Below, one piece after another: positions 1-8,605 of a DNA stretch of 64,000 nt. The notes beneath the pieces are model-generated. The model ran no database searches. It was not told the origin of the DNA and was given only the letters and a program-made list of their open reading frames with translations. Source of the DNA: Cohnella sp. AR92 (lineage in GTDB: Bacteria > Bacillota > Bacilli > Paenibacillales > Paenibacillaceae). Each line of letters begins with the position of its first letter. Positions within the stretch are counted from its first letter, which is position 1. Location: the NCBI RefSeq assembly GCF_003990975.1, contig NZ_RZJR01000018.1, forward strand, positions 1 to 64,000. The letters run 5' to 3'. The translations under genes and the position numbers were made by a program.

Positions 1-286
1 TGGTAGGCCGTTACCCCACCAACTAGCTAATGCGCCGCAGGCCCATCCATAAGCCACAGCTTGCACCGTGTTTCCCAGAACCGGGATGCCCCAGTCCTGC
101 GTATCCGGTCTTAGCATTCGTTTCCGAATGTTATCCCGGTCTTATGGGCAGGTTGCCTACGTGTTACTCACCCGTCCGCCGCTAACCTTCTTGAGTAGCA
201 AGCTACTCAAGAAGATCCGCTCGACTTGCATGTATTAGGCACGCCGCCAGCGTTCGTCCTGAGCCAGGATCAAACTCTCCATAAAG
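1..286 (-). rRNA. 16S ribosomal RNA, 5' end (partial)
   Basis: The reverse complement holds the universal 16S 5' region: the 27F-type stretch lies at about 261-281 and is followed by the V1-V2 region with Firmicutes-like helices. The gene is transcribed leftwards and runs off the window at base 1, so only about 285 nt are present. The exact mature 5' end is estimated from the usual distance to the 27F site. Confidence 0.97.
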
Positions 287-600
287 GTAAACCTTTTTGA
301 AGAACCTTGAAGGCTCGTTCTGTACTGCTGGTTTGTCTCGCAGAACCGAAGTTCCGCTCGACGATTTATTTCCATTTACGCTCGATGTTCAGTTTTCAAG
401 GAACAAGTTGTGAATCTCTTATTTCTTGCTTGTCCGCTCCGTTTCCGAAGCAGGAATTACATCTTACCGCATTCCGCCGACCGTTGCAACCCACAATGTT
501 TTCCAGTTTGTCGAGCATTCTTACGAGCACTCGTTCATTCCGGAGTCATGCAGCTCGCAGTGCTTCAGCGGCGCGAGAAATAATGTACCATAAACGCAAG
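287..600 (-). promoter_or_regulatory. 16S leader and probable rRNA promoter region
   Basis: This gene-free stretch lies upstream of the leftward 16S gene. On the minus strand it contains CTTGAAAACTGAACA (near 383-398), a leader/spacer element common around Bacillales rRNA genes. A possible promoter is -35 TTGCAA at 484-489 and -10 TAAGAT at 461-466 with a 17-bp spacer. The leader assignment is reasonable; the specific promoter is tentative. The plus-strand ORF across this stretch looks spurious. Confidence 0.5.
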
Positions 601-640
601 AGAGAATGCAACAGGTATTATCTCCCAGTTAACATTCTCT
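601..640 (-). terminator. possible terminator after yhaM
   Basis: An imperfect inverted repeat (AGAGAATG ... CATTCTCT) lies about 45 bp past the yhaM stop on the minus strand. It has no clean T-run, so it may be a weak terminator or only a hairpin ahead of the rRNA promoter region. Confidence 0.35.
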
Positions 641-684
641 TCTTATCGTTTCTCTATTATAGATTCACTATTATTGTTCCGTGG

Positions 685-1641
685 CTAGATCTTCAACCGG
701 TAAATGGCCTTGTTCTCCAGCCCGCGGATCATCGGAGTCCACTCCTCCGATTCCGGGGTCGTCAGCAACGCATCCTCCACCATCTGCAGCTTCGCGTCCA
801 TGGCGTCGATGAAGTGCAGCGCCACCGCTTCCGCGGTCTGCGGCTGAACCGGGCTTCCCCACTCCCCGAGATTATGATGCGACAGCACCAGATGCTGCAG
901 CCCGATCACCTTCTCGGACTCGACCGGAATCCCGCACTTGATGGCGGCTTCTATGATCCAAGCCGATGCCAGCGCGATATGGCCGATCAGCTTGCCCGTG
1001 TTGCTGTAATCCGTCACGATTCCAAGCTCCGCGTTCATCTCCTCGGGCTTCGCGATATCATGAAGGATGATCCCCGCCTTCAATAAGTCCGCATTCAGGA
1101 ACGGCCGCTGCTTGCACAGGAACTCTCCCAGCTCCAGCATGCGTACCGTATGATAGGCTAGCCCTCCATAGTAGGCATGATGGTGAGTCTTGGCGGCAGG
1201 ATAATGCGGGAGCCGTTCTTCGACTTTGCCAATGCAATAAGAAACGATCCGGCGGATGTCTTCATCGGAGATGCTCTCCATCGTTCGGTTGATGATGGCG
1301 ACCAGATCGTTCGAGTCGATCGGAGCCGAGCGGATGAAGTCCGTCAAGGACACTCCATCCTCGGGCGTCGCAAGCCGCATCTTATTGATCTTGATCTGCG
1401 GCTTCTCGCGGTACAGGTGAACGAGCCCGCGCACCTTGACCAGCTTCATCGGGAAGAAGGTCTCTTTGTCGGTCGCCGACGCATCCCAGAACTTCGCCGG
1501 CAGCTGCCCGCTGGAATCGCAGAGCGTGATATCGAAATAATCCTTGGGAGGCGTCGCATTCGTTTGCCTTACCTCTAGTTCCTTCAATAAATAAAAGCCG
1601 ACGAATTCCTCCTGCGGCTTCATCTGATTGATTAATGTCAT
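685..1641 (-). CDS. yhaM: 3'-5' exoribonuclease YhaM family
   Basis: A 318-aa cytoplasmic protein of the usual YhaM length. It has an N-terminal OB-fold (about residues 12-92, nucleic-acid binding) followed by an HD hydrolase domain (about 152-280) with H164, the HD pair at 194-195 and a later LSHHN metal-site motif. Family members are metal-dependent 3'-5' exoribonucleases that trim RNA ends and have also been linked to DNA replication in Bacillus. The start is chosen because a strong GGGGGAGG Shine-Dalgarno lies 8 nt upstream, with a TATAAT -10 at 1671-1676. The gene stands alone between the rRNA leader and a divergent sugar ABC operon. Confidence 0.93.
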   Translation of the reverse strand: MTLINQMKPQEEFVGFYLLKELEVRQTNATPPKDYFDITLCDSSGQLPAKFWDASATDKETFFPMKLVKVRGLVHLYREKPQIKINKMRLATPEDGVSLTDFIRSAPIDSNDLVAIINRTMESISDEDIRRIVSYCIGKVEERLPHYPAAKTHHHAYYGGLAYHTVRMLELGEFLCKQRPFLNADLLKAGIILHDIAKPEEMNAELGIVTDYSNTGKLIGHIALASAWIIEAAIKCGIPVESEKVIGLQHLVLSHHNLGEWGSPVQPQTAEAVALHFIDAMDAKLQMVEDALLTTPESEEWTPMIRGLENKAIYRLKI

Positions 1642-1670
1642 TCCGCTGTCCTCCCCCTATCGATAGTGCC

Positions 1671-1676
1671 ATTATA
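1671..1676 (-). promoter_or_regulatory. -10 element upstream of yhaM
   Basis: A perfect TATAAT on the minus strand 30 bp before the yhaM start, in an AT-rich island. No convincing -35 is visible. Confidence 0.4.
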
Positions 1677-1748
1677 CTATGGAAATTAAATTTAGATATA
1701 TAATGCTTGAATCTTTGCTATGGGTTTGCGACGCCGCGCAGACTAGAA

Positions 1749-1762
1749 TGAAAGCGTAACCA
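1749..1762 (+). promoter_or_regulatory. cre (CcpA-binding) site of the sugar ABC operon
   Basis: TGAAAGCGTAACCA matches the Bacillus cre consensus TGWAARCGYTWNCW at 13 of 14 positions. It lies 37 bp before the substrate-binding protein start, overlapping the T of a TAGAAT hexamer at 1744-1749. That position fits catabolite repression of the operon. Inferred from sequence alone. Confidence 0.65.
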
Positions 1763-1799
1763 ACATAACCACATCTTCTGAGAGGGGTCACCAAAGCGA

Positions 1800-3107
1800 A
1801 TGTTGAAAAAAACCGCAATCATCGGAGTATCGCTTGCCATGACGGTCGGACTTGCCGCATGCGGAGACAACAAAAAAGAGAATGCAGCCGCTCCTTCCTC
1901 GGACAAGCCGTTCGCAGGCCAGAAACTGACCGTATTTGCTCTAAGCCATCCATGGACGGACGGAATGAAGGAATCGCTAGGCGAATTCGAGAACACGACC
2001 GGCATCAAGGTCGACCTGCAGGTATTCCCGGAAGAGCAGCTTCAGCAGAAGCTTGCCGTTCAATTCACTTCCGGCTCCGAGACTCCGGACGTCTTCACCT
2101 ACCGCCCTTACATGGAGAAGCTTCTATATGAGAAGAACGGCTGGACGGAGCCGCTGGACTCCTACGTCACGAAGAACCCGGACTATGCCTTCGGCGACAT
2201 CTCCCAAGCATCCGTGGACGGCAGCATGGTGAACGGCAAGCTGATGTCGATCCCTCTGTGGACGGACCAATTCGTCATGTACTATCGCAAGGACATCCTG
2301 GAGAAGAACAACATTCCGGTGCCGAAGACGCTGGACGAGCTCGTGGCGGCGGCCAAGCAGCTGCATGATCCGAGCAAGGACTTCTACGGCTTCGTCGCCC
2401 GCGGCCAGCGCAACGCTCTCGTCTCCGCAGCGGCTTCCTTCATCTATTCCGAAGGCGGAGACTTCATCGTGGACGGCAAGGCGGCGGTCAACACGCCGGA
2501 AGCGATCCGCGGCATGAGCATCTACGCCGACCTGTTGAAGAATTACGGGCCGAAGGGCGCCCTGAACATGGGCTGGCCGCAAGCGGCGGCGCTGTTCGCT
2601 CAAGGCAAGGCTGCCTTCTACGTCGACGCTTCCGCCCTCTTCAAGAACACGACCGATCCGGAGCAATCGACCATCGCCGATCAAGTCGGCTTCGCGACGT
2701 TCCCGGCCGGCTCCGCCGGCCAGAAGCCTTATGCGATCGCGGCATGGGCGCTTGCCATGAATCCGAAGTCGGAGAAGAAGGACGCTGCATGGGCGTTCAT
2801 GGAATGGGCAACGAACAAGGAGAACGTGCTTCGAATTCAGCAATCCGGCGTTCCTCTCTCTCGCGACTCCGTCTGGGCTTCTCCGGAAGGCACGGCCAAG
2901 TTCCCGGCCGATCTCGCCGCCGCGATCAAAGAAACGATGCAGATCGGCGTCGACCACAGCGTGCCGCAAGTCATGAGCGTAACCGAAGCCCGCGACGCCG
3001 TAGGAAGCATCGTCGTCAAGGCCATGCTCGGCGAAGACATCGACAAAGCCGCCGAGACCGCGAACAAGGAGCTGCAAGCGATCATCGACAGCGACAGCAA
3101 GAAATAA
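1800..3107 (+). CDS. sugar ABC transporter substrate-binding lipoprotein (CUT1)
   Basis: A 435-aa extracytoplasmic solute-binding protein, family 1. The N-terminus is a lipoprotein signal with lipobox LAAC (Cys21), so the mature protein is probably anchored on the outer face of the membrane. The fold region (about 40-430) has features typical of maltose/oligosaccharide binders, for example the YYRKDILEKNNIPVPKTLDEL segment split around residue 160. GAGAGG precedes the ATG. It heads an operon with two permeases and a YesM/YesN sensor-regulator pair. No ATPase is encoded, so a shared MsmX-type ATPase elsewhere is likely. The substrate is not readable; a plant-derived oligosaccharide is an inference from the neighbourhood. 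Confidence 0.92.
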   Translation: MLKKTAIIGVSLAMTVGLAACGDNKKENAAAPSSDKPFAGQKLTVFALSHPWTDGMKESLGEFENTTGIKVDLQVFPEEQLQQKLAVQFTSGSETPDVFTYRPYMEKLLYEKNGWTEPLDSYVTKNPDYAFGDISQASVDGSMVNGKLMSIPLWTDQFVMYYRKDILEKNNIPVPKTLDELVAAAKQLHDPSKDFYGFVARGQRNALVSAAASFIYSEGGDFIVDGKAAVNTPEAIRGMSIYADLLKNYGPKGALNMGWPQAAALFAQGKAAFYVDASALFKNTTDPEQSTIADQVGFATFPAGSAGQKPYAIAAWALAMNPKSEKKDAAWAFMEWATNKENVLRIQQSGVPLSRDSVWASPEGTAKFPADLAAAIKETMQIGVDHSVPQVMSVTEARDAVGSIVVKAMLGEDIDKAAETANKELQAIIDSDSKK

Positions 3108-3196
3108 CGACAACCGTTCCTTGCGGCGAACGGGCCGGGCTGCCGGCCCGTTCGCCTCTCGAAGGAACCCGGTCGATAGGCAAAGGAGTCGGAATT

Positions 3197-4078
3197 ATGA
3201 TCATCAACTGGGTAGACCGCCATCTGAAGTGGGTTTTCACCTTGCCGGCCGTTATCTTCATTCTTCTCATGGTCGCATACCCTCTCGTCTATACGGGGCG
3301 ATTGAGCTTCTACGAATGGAGCATGTCGGCCATTACGCCTCCCAAGTGGGTAGGCTTCGACAACTACATCAACCTATTCCAGGACCCGAAGTTCTGGAAC
3401 GCGCTCAAGGTCACGTTCTATCATTCGTCCGCCAGCATCTTGCTTGAGACCGTGCTTGGAGTGGCGATCGCGATTCTGTTCTCCCGCAAGTTCCGCAGCG
3501 CCCGCTTCGTGAAGACTGTCATGATGCTGCCGATGGTCGCAACGCCGGTCTCCATCGCTCTGGTCTGGGTGCTTATCTACGAGCCGTCCATCGGCATCCT
3601 GAATCACATCCTGGTAAGCATGGGCTTCGAGAGACAGGAATGGCTTGGCTCCGTCACTCAAGTGCTGCCTTCCCTCATCGCGATCGACGTCTGGGAGTGG
3701 ACGCCTTTCATCGCTCTTATCGTCATAGCCGGCATCGCTTCCCTGCCGACCGATCCTTACGAATCGGCGGACGTCGACGGCGCCACCTCGTGGCAGAAGC
3801 TGCGCCATATCACCCTCCCGCTCCTGATGCCGACGATCATTACGGCCGTAACCCTGAGAATCATCGATCTGCTGAAGACGTTCGACACGATCTACGCGAC
3901 GACGCAAGGCGGGCCGAACTTCTCTTCCCAGACGCTCAATATCCTGGTTTACGACACGGCTTTCCAGAACTTCAAGCTGGGCTCCGCCTCCGCTTTGCTG
4001 ATCATCTTCTTCCTGTTGATTCTGTCCGTGATTCTGATTCTTACCTCTTTGCGCAAAAGGCAGGGTGATCGAGTATGA
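3197..4078 (+). CDS. sugar ABC transporter permease (MalF-like)
   Basis: A 293-aa integral membrane protein with six predicted helices. The EAA loop that docks the ATPase reads ESADVDGATSWQKLRHITLP. The reading frame is open far upstream, but the start is placed at 3197 because AAAGGAG lies 8 nt before this ATG and translation from here gives a normal-length MalF-type permease. The gene lies 89 bp after the binding protein and overlaps the next permease by an ATGA junction, so the two permeases are translationally coupled and probably form a heterodimer. Confidence 0.92.
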   Translation: MIINWVDRHLKWVFTLPAVIFILLMVAYPLVYTGRLSFYEWSMSAITPPKWVGFDNYINLFQDPKFWNALKVTFYHSSASILLETVLGVAIAILFSRKFRSARFVKTVMMLPMVATPVSIALVWVLIYEPSIGILNHILVSMGFERQEWLGSVTQVLPSLIAIDVWEWTPFIALIVIAGIASLPTDPYESADVDGATSWQKLRHITLPLLMPTIITAVTLRIIDLLKTFDTIYATTQGGPNFSSQTLNILVYDTAFQNFKLGSASALLIIFFLLILSVILILTSLRKRQGDRV

Positions 4079-4890
4079 GAACATCCAAACTAGCGAAAAC
4101 CAATTACACCATCGTCAATCTCGTCATTCTGCTGCTCTTCCTGTTCCCGTTCCTGTGGATGCTGACCGGCTCCTTGAAGTCTCAGCTTCAAGTCCTGTCG
4201 CCGAATCACATGTTTGTTTTCCAACCGTCGTTCAAGAACTATCTCTCCGTCTTCCAGGAATACGACTATCTGAAGTACATCTGGAACACCTTCGTCATCG
4301 CAACCGTGTCCACGCTTGCTTCCCTGTTCCTCGGGCTGCCGGCGGCGTACGGAATCGCCAAGTTCAACATGCCGTACTTCGGCCTCGCCATCCTGGTCGC
4401 GAAGATCATCCCGAGCATCACGTATCTGGTTCCCTGGTACATCCTGTTTAACAAAATGGACCTGATCGACTCGATCGGAGGCATGGTTCTGGCGCATATG
4501 GTCATCGGCTTGCCGTTCATCATGTGGGTGATGATCCCCTTCTTCGAGGAATTCCCGAAGGAGGTCGAAGAGTCCGCCTGGATCGACGGAAGCTCCAAGC
4601 TGCGCACCTTCTACCAGATGGTACTGCCGGTATCGGTGCCGGGCATCGTGACTTCCTCGCTGCTCGCTTTTATTTTCTCCTGGAACAACTTCATGTTCTC
4701 CCTGGTGCTCGCCGGCGAGAGCACGAAGACGCTCCCCCTTGCCATCTATAACTTCATGTCCAATACGTCGATCAATTGGGGGGCGTTGATGGCGGCCGCC
4801 TGCATCATTACCCTGCCCGTCATTCTAATCGCGCTTTTCTCCCAGAAGTACGTGGTCAGCGGCTTGTCCGCCGGCGCCGTCAAAGGGTAA
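4075..4890 (+). CDS. sugar ABC transporter permease (MalG-like)
   Basis: A 271-aa second permease of the CUT1 importer, with six transmembrane segments and an EAA loop (EESAWIDGSSKLRTFYQMVL). It ends in the SGLSAGAVKG tail typical of MalG-type subunits. It overlaps the upstream permease by 4 nt (ATGA). The sensor kinase follows 55 bp downstream. Confidence 0.93.
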   Translation: MRTSKLAKTNYTIVNLVILLLFLFPFLWMLTGSLKSQLQVLSPNHMFVFQPSFKNYLSVFQEYDYLKYIWNTFVIATVSTLASLFLGLPAAYGIAKFNMPYFGLAILVAKIIPSITYLVPWYILFNKMDLIDSIGGMVLAHMVIGLPFIMWVMIPFFEEFPKEVEESAWIDGSSKLRTFYQMVLPVSVPGIVTSSLLAFIFSWNNFMFSLVLAGESTKTLPLAIYNFMSNTSINWGALMAAACIITLPVILIALFSQKYVVSGLSAGAVKG

Positions 4891-4945
4891 ACTGAACAGA
4901 ACCCGAGCTTGCAGGTTTTTCTACTAGCAGAAGGAGTCATCCGAC

Positions 4946-6715
4946 ATGCTTCGAGGCTGGAATACGTTCAGCAAGACCGTCCTGTTGATCATTATCGTGC
5001 TGCTGCCGATCGCGCTTATCTTCGGCTACACGAATCAAATATCCGTGCAGGTGATCGAGAAGGAGCTTCAAGACAAAGCCTTGAAGCGTCTTTCTTTTTT
5101 CGGCAGCCAAGTGGACGTTACGGTCGACCAGCTGTCCGTGCTCGCGATCGTGCTGAGCCGGGATCCGACTACGCGCAAGCTACTTCATCCGTCAGAGGGA
5201 CAGGGCGCGTACGAGCATCTGCAGGAGCAGGAAGAATTCATTCAGAAGATGAGCCTGCTCAGCGCGACAAGCGGTTGGCCCAATCGGCTTACGATCTATT
5301 ATCCCGGCGTTCGGCAAGCGATCTCCAGCGATTATTACGGGATCTATGACGAGGACTATTTAAAGAAGATGAGCCAAGAGCCTCACGGTACCTGGGTTTA
5401 TAACGAAGAACCGAAGGGGAACGATTTCTTCGCGAAGCTTCTGTTCGATCCGTCGCGGGGAGAGAGCGACTTCTCGAAGCAGGACGAGATCGTCGAGGTG
5501 CGCTTCTCCAAGAGCAATCTGACGAAGCTGCTGCAGGACTTCGCCCAGGACGAGAAGGGCAATTCGTTCTTCTACAAGGCGGGAGCCGAGACGATCGCGG
5601 GACAGGAGACCGATGCCTCCCTGGTTGCCGAGCTGAAGAGCCAGTTGGATCAAGATCCTCCTGAGGAGGAAGGGTATCGGATCGCCAGCGTCGACGGCGA
5701 ATCGTATATGGTCGATTACGTCCGTTCTGCCAGTCTCGGCTGGCATGCCGTCAGCTATACTCCGCTGAAGGACGTGCTCTCCCCGATTGACCGAAGCCGC
5801 AACCTGTTCTACGCGTCCCTCCTGCTCATGCTCCTGTTGGGATTGGCGGCCTCTCTGGCTCTATATCGCCAGGTGCAGGTGCCGATCAACAAGCTGCTTC
5901 GGGGAATTCAGCGCATTCAGACCGGGGAGTACGTGTACCGCATCCGCTCTTCGCCTAGGAGCGAGTTCGACATCTTGATCTTGAAGTTCAACCAGATGTC
6001 GGACGAGATCCAACGCCTGGTGGAAAAGGTTCATGCCGAGAATATCCGCTACCGGGACGCCCAACTCAAGCATCTGCAAGCCCAGATCAATCCGCATTTT
6101 CTGTCCAACAGCCTCTTCTTCATCAAGAACATGGTGGCTGTCGACGACAAGGAAGCGGCAACGAAGATGATTATCAGCCTGGGCGCGTATTACCGGTACG
6201 TCACGCGGCTCGAGCACACGATGACTTCCCTGAAGGAAGAGCTGGAGCTGATCGAACACTACTTGATCATTCAGAACCTGCGCCTGGAACGGTTCCATTA
6301 CGAGATCTCCCTGCCGGAGGAGATGGGCTCTCTTCGCATTCCTCGCCTGCTCGTTCAGCCGATCGTCGAGAATGCGATTCTTCACACCATCGAGCGCACG
6401 GGAAGATACGGGATCATCGATATCTCCTGCGAACGCGCCGGCGACGAGAATCGGGTCTACATCGACGACAACGGCGCGGATCTGACGGAAGAGATTATCC
6501 GTAAGCTGCAGTCGAAGACCGAACGCCCCGTCGAAGAGGGGGAAGGCTTCGGAATTTGGAACGTTCAGCAGCGGCTTCACTATCAATTCGGACCGAATGC
6601 CGGCCTCTCGTTCTCCCGCTCTCCTCTCGGAGGGCTGAGGGTGACGATTCGCTGGAGAGAACCTATGGACGAACGTATAGAAGGAGGACTCCCCGATGCA
6701 GCTTCTGCTCGTTGA
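4946..6715 (+). CDS. YesM-type sensor histidine kinase
   Basis: A 589-aa membrane kinase. One N-terminal helix (about 13-33) is followed by a large extracellular sensor region (about 35-285), a second helix (about 290-308), a HAMP linker, a His_kinase domain with phospho-acceptor in QINPHFLSNSLFF and a C-terminal HATPase with an N-box (PIVENAILH) and GFGIWNVQQRL. This is the YesM/LytS-like class that partners YesN regulators and usually senses sugars with the adjacent binding protein. AGAAGGAG precedes the ATG. The 3' end overlaps the regulator gene by 20 nt. Confidence 0.93.
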   Translation: MLRGWNTFSKTVLLIIIVLLPIALIFGYTNQISVQVIEKELQDKALKRLSFFGSQVDVTVDQLSVLAIVLSRDPTTRKLLHPSEGQGAYEHLQEQEEFIQKMSLLSATSGWPNRLTIYYPGVRQAISSDYYGIYDEDYLKKMSQEPHGTWVYNEEPKGNDFFAKLLFDPSRGESDFSKQDEIVEVRFSKSNLTKLLQDFAQDEKGNSFFYKAGAETIAGQETDASLVAELKSQLDQDPPEEEGYRIASVDGESYMVDYVRSASLGWHAVSYTPLKDVLSPIDRSRNLFYASLLLMLLLGLAASLALYRQVQVPINKLLRGIQRIQTGEYVYRIRSSPRSEFDILILKFNQMSDEIQRLVEKVHAENIRYRDAQLKHLQAQINPHFLSNSLFFIKNMVAVDDKEAATKMIISLGAYYRYVTRLEHTMTSLKEELELIEHYLIIQNLRLERFHYEISLPEEMGSLRIPRLLVQPIVENAILHTIERTGRYGIIDISCERAGDENRVYIDDNGADLTEEIIRKLQSKTERPVEEGEGFGIWNVQQRLHYQFGPNAGLSFSRSPLGGLRVTIRWREPMDERIEGGLPDAASAR

Positions 6716-8318
6716 CGACGAGATGAACGTACCGGATACGCTAGCCAAGACCATCCCCTGGGAGACACTAGGAATTGAGAAGGTCCACAAAGCTTACTCG
6801 GCCCTGGAAGCCCTCAATCTGCTTAATCTTCACGATATCGATATCGTCATCACGGACGTGCGAATGCCGGAGATGGACGGGTTGGAGCTGGCGCGGCAGA
6901 TTTATCTGCACTGGAGGCACGTGAAGTGCCTGCTGCTCACCGCCCATGCCGACTTCGAGTATGCGCAGGAAGCGATCAAGCATAATATTCAAGGATATCT
7001 GCTGAAGCCGATCGACGACGAGGAGCTTTCCGCACAGGTTGCCTCCGTCGTCGAGAGTCTCCGGGCAGAACGAGAGAATCAAGAGAGCTCGGAGCGCGCC
7101 ATGGCCGCGATGCGGCAGCATCTCCCGGGAATCCGGGCGGAGCTGCTGCAGAGCTTGCTGCTCGGCAAGCGCATGCCGTCCGACAAGCTGGAGGAGCAGC
7201 TTCGGCTGCTCGAGGTGCCGGTCCGCATCGGCGAGAACGTCTACATAATGCTGGTCCGGTACAAAGAGAAACTAGCGGATTACAATTCCTACGAAGTGTC
7301 GTTGATGGAGTATGCCATCGGCAATCTCGCAGAGGAGACGCTTCAGGAGTACTTCGACGTCTGGAGCTGCCGGGACGTTCACGATTATTTGGTTTTTGTT
7401 CTAGTTCCCAAGACGGGAGAACATGCATCGATCGACGAGGAACAATGGCAATATCACCTCAACCGCCTCGTCGGCCAATTCCAGATGAACGTGCAGCGGT
7501 ACCTGAAGAAGCCGGTCTCGGTCATGTCCGGCTATTCCGGCCTATTCCCGAACGAGCTGACGAAGATCTACGACAACCTCCTTCTTCTGTTCGGCAAGCG
7601 CTTCGGAGACGAACGCGATCTTCCGGTGTACATCGCCGACCGCGGCGAGATGGCGCAGATCGGAACCTTGGCTTCGCTGTATGAACCGCCTCTTCTCGTT
7701 CATCTGATGGAAGCCGGCCATTGGGACGCCGTCGCCGCGAAGCTCGAAGCCGTCTTGCAGGAGCTGGATACGCGCTGGCGCGAGTCTTCGGAACAATTGA
7801 CCGAAGCGTTCTTCGCCATCTTCTCCGCCTTCTCTTATCTGGCCCATAAGAACGGGCGCAATCTGGCGGATATGATCGGAGCCGATTACGTGCGCGGCAA
7901 GGAGCTTCTTCCCGCCAGAACCGTGGAGCACCTGAAGGAATGGACAACGAATATTCTGGACGTCTTCCGCTCCAGCGCCCAGAGCGAGACGCGGACCGCG
8001 CGCGCCGCTGCCGTCAGGGAAGCGCAGAAGTTCATCCTCTCCAGGCTCTCGGGAGACCTGTCCGTCCAGATGATCTCCGACGTGCTGCATATGCATCCCG
8101 CGTATCTCTCGAAGCTGTACAAGCTGGAGACCGGAGAGAATATCAGCGAGTATATCGCGCGGATGAAGCTGGAGAAGGCCGTTAAGCTGCTGAAGACAAG
8201 CACGAGGAAAATATACGAGATTTCGCTGGAGGTCGGCTATCAGAATCCCCATTACTTCATCAAGCTGTTCAAAAAGCACTTCGGGGTGACTCCCCAGGAA
8301 TATCGGAATATGCAATAG
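6696..8318 (+). CDS. YesN-type response regulator, AraC output
   Basis: A 540-aa response regulator: an N-terminal receiver (about 1-125, acceptor Asp in ITDVRMPEMDG), a long middle region (about 150-425) typical of YesN proteins, and a C-terminal pair of AraC helix-turn-helix motifs (about 440-540) ending FKKHFGVTPQEYR. It starts inside the kinase gene behind AGAAGGAGG. It probably activates the upstream ABC operon on sugar sensing by the YesM partner, as in homologous systems. Confidence 0.93.
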   Translation: MQLLLVDDEMNVPDTLAKTIPWETLGIEKVHKAYSALEALNLLNLHDIDIVITDVRMPEMDGLELARQIYLHWRHVKCLLLTAHADFEYAQEAIKHNIQGYLLKPIDDEELSAQVASVVESLRAERENQESSERAMAAMRQHLPGIRAELLQSLLLGKRMPSDKLEEQLRLLEVPVRIGENVYIMLVRYKEKLADYNSYEVSLMEYAIGNLAEETLQEYFDVWSCRDVHDYLVFVLVPKTGEHASIDEEQWQYHLNRLVGQFQMNVQRYLKKPVSVMSGYSGLFPNELTKIYDNLLLLFGKRFGDERDLPVYIADRGEMAQIGTLASLYEPPLLVHLMEAGHWDAVAAKLEAVLQELDTRWRESSEQLTEAFFAIFSAFSYLAHKNGRNLADMIGADYVRGKELLPARTVEHLKEWTTNILDVFRSSAQSETRTARAAAVREAQKFILSRLSGDLSVQMISDVLHMHPAYLSKLYKLETGENISEYIARMKLEKAVKLLKTSTRKIYEISLEVGYQNPHYFIKLFKKHFGVTPQEYRNMQ

Positions 8319-8333
8319 GCGAAGACCCCCCCC

Positions 8334-8362
8334 CTCTAGGCAATCGCATATTTTGCCTAGAG
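8334..8362 (+). terminator. hairpin after the YesN gene
   Basis: A perfect 10-bp stem (CTCTAGGCAA / TTGCCTAGAG) with a 9-nt loop begins 15 bp after the regulator stop. No T-run follows, so termination here is possible but not proven. Confidence 0.45.
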
Positions 8363-8533
8363 AATCGCACGCGCCGCGTGCCGACGAAAGGATGGGTTCC
8401 TTATTTGACATCCTCCGATCTGGGGTTCGGTTCGCCGACCACGCAATTTCCGGCTATGAGCAGCCGTCCGGATAACCGCATTCGATACCGAGCCTGGCTC
8501 CCGTTATCTTCACCTTCTAACGACTATAAACGC

Positions 8534-8591
8534 AGAAGGGCTGGATTCGCAGACCGATCCGTCAGGATCAGGTCTCGAATCCAGCCCTTCT
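8534..8591 (-). terminator. long hairpin terminator after the MHYT kinase
   Basis: An extended imperfect inverted repeat of about 25 bp per arm (AGAAGGGCTGGATTCG ... CGAATCCAGCCCTTCT) lies just past the kinase stop on the minus strand. A short T-stretch follows. It also separates the convergent YesN operon. Confidence 0.65.
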
Positions 8592-8605
8592 ATTCATTCT
8601 GCCGC

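Noticed and set aside
307-1086. 259-codon plus-strand frame spanning the rRNA leader and yhaM
   Set aside because: It crosses the 16S leader and reads antisense to a clear yhaM gene; low-complexity Arg/His-rich product.
2744-3196. Upstream extension of the first permease frame
   Set aside because: It overlaps the binding-protein gene out of frame; the strong ribosome site before 3197 and normal permease length support the later start.
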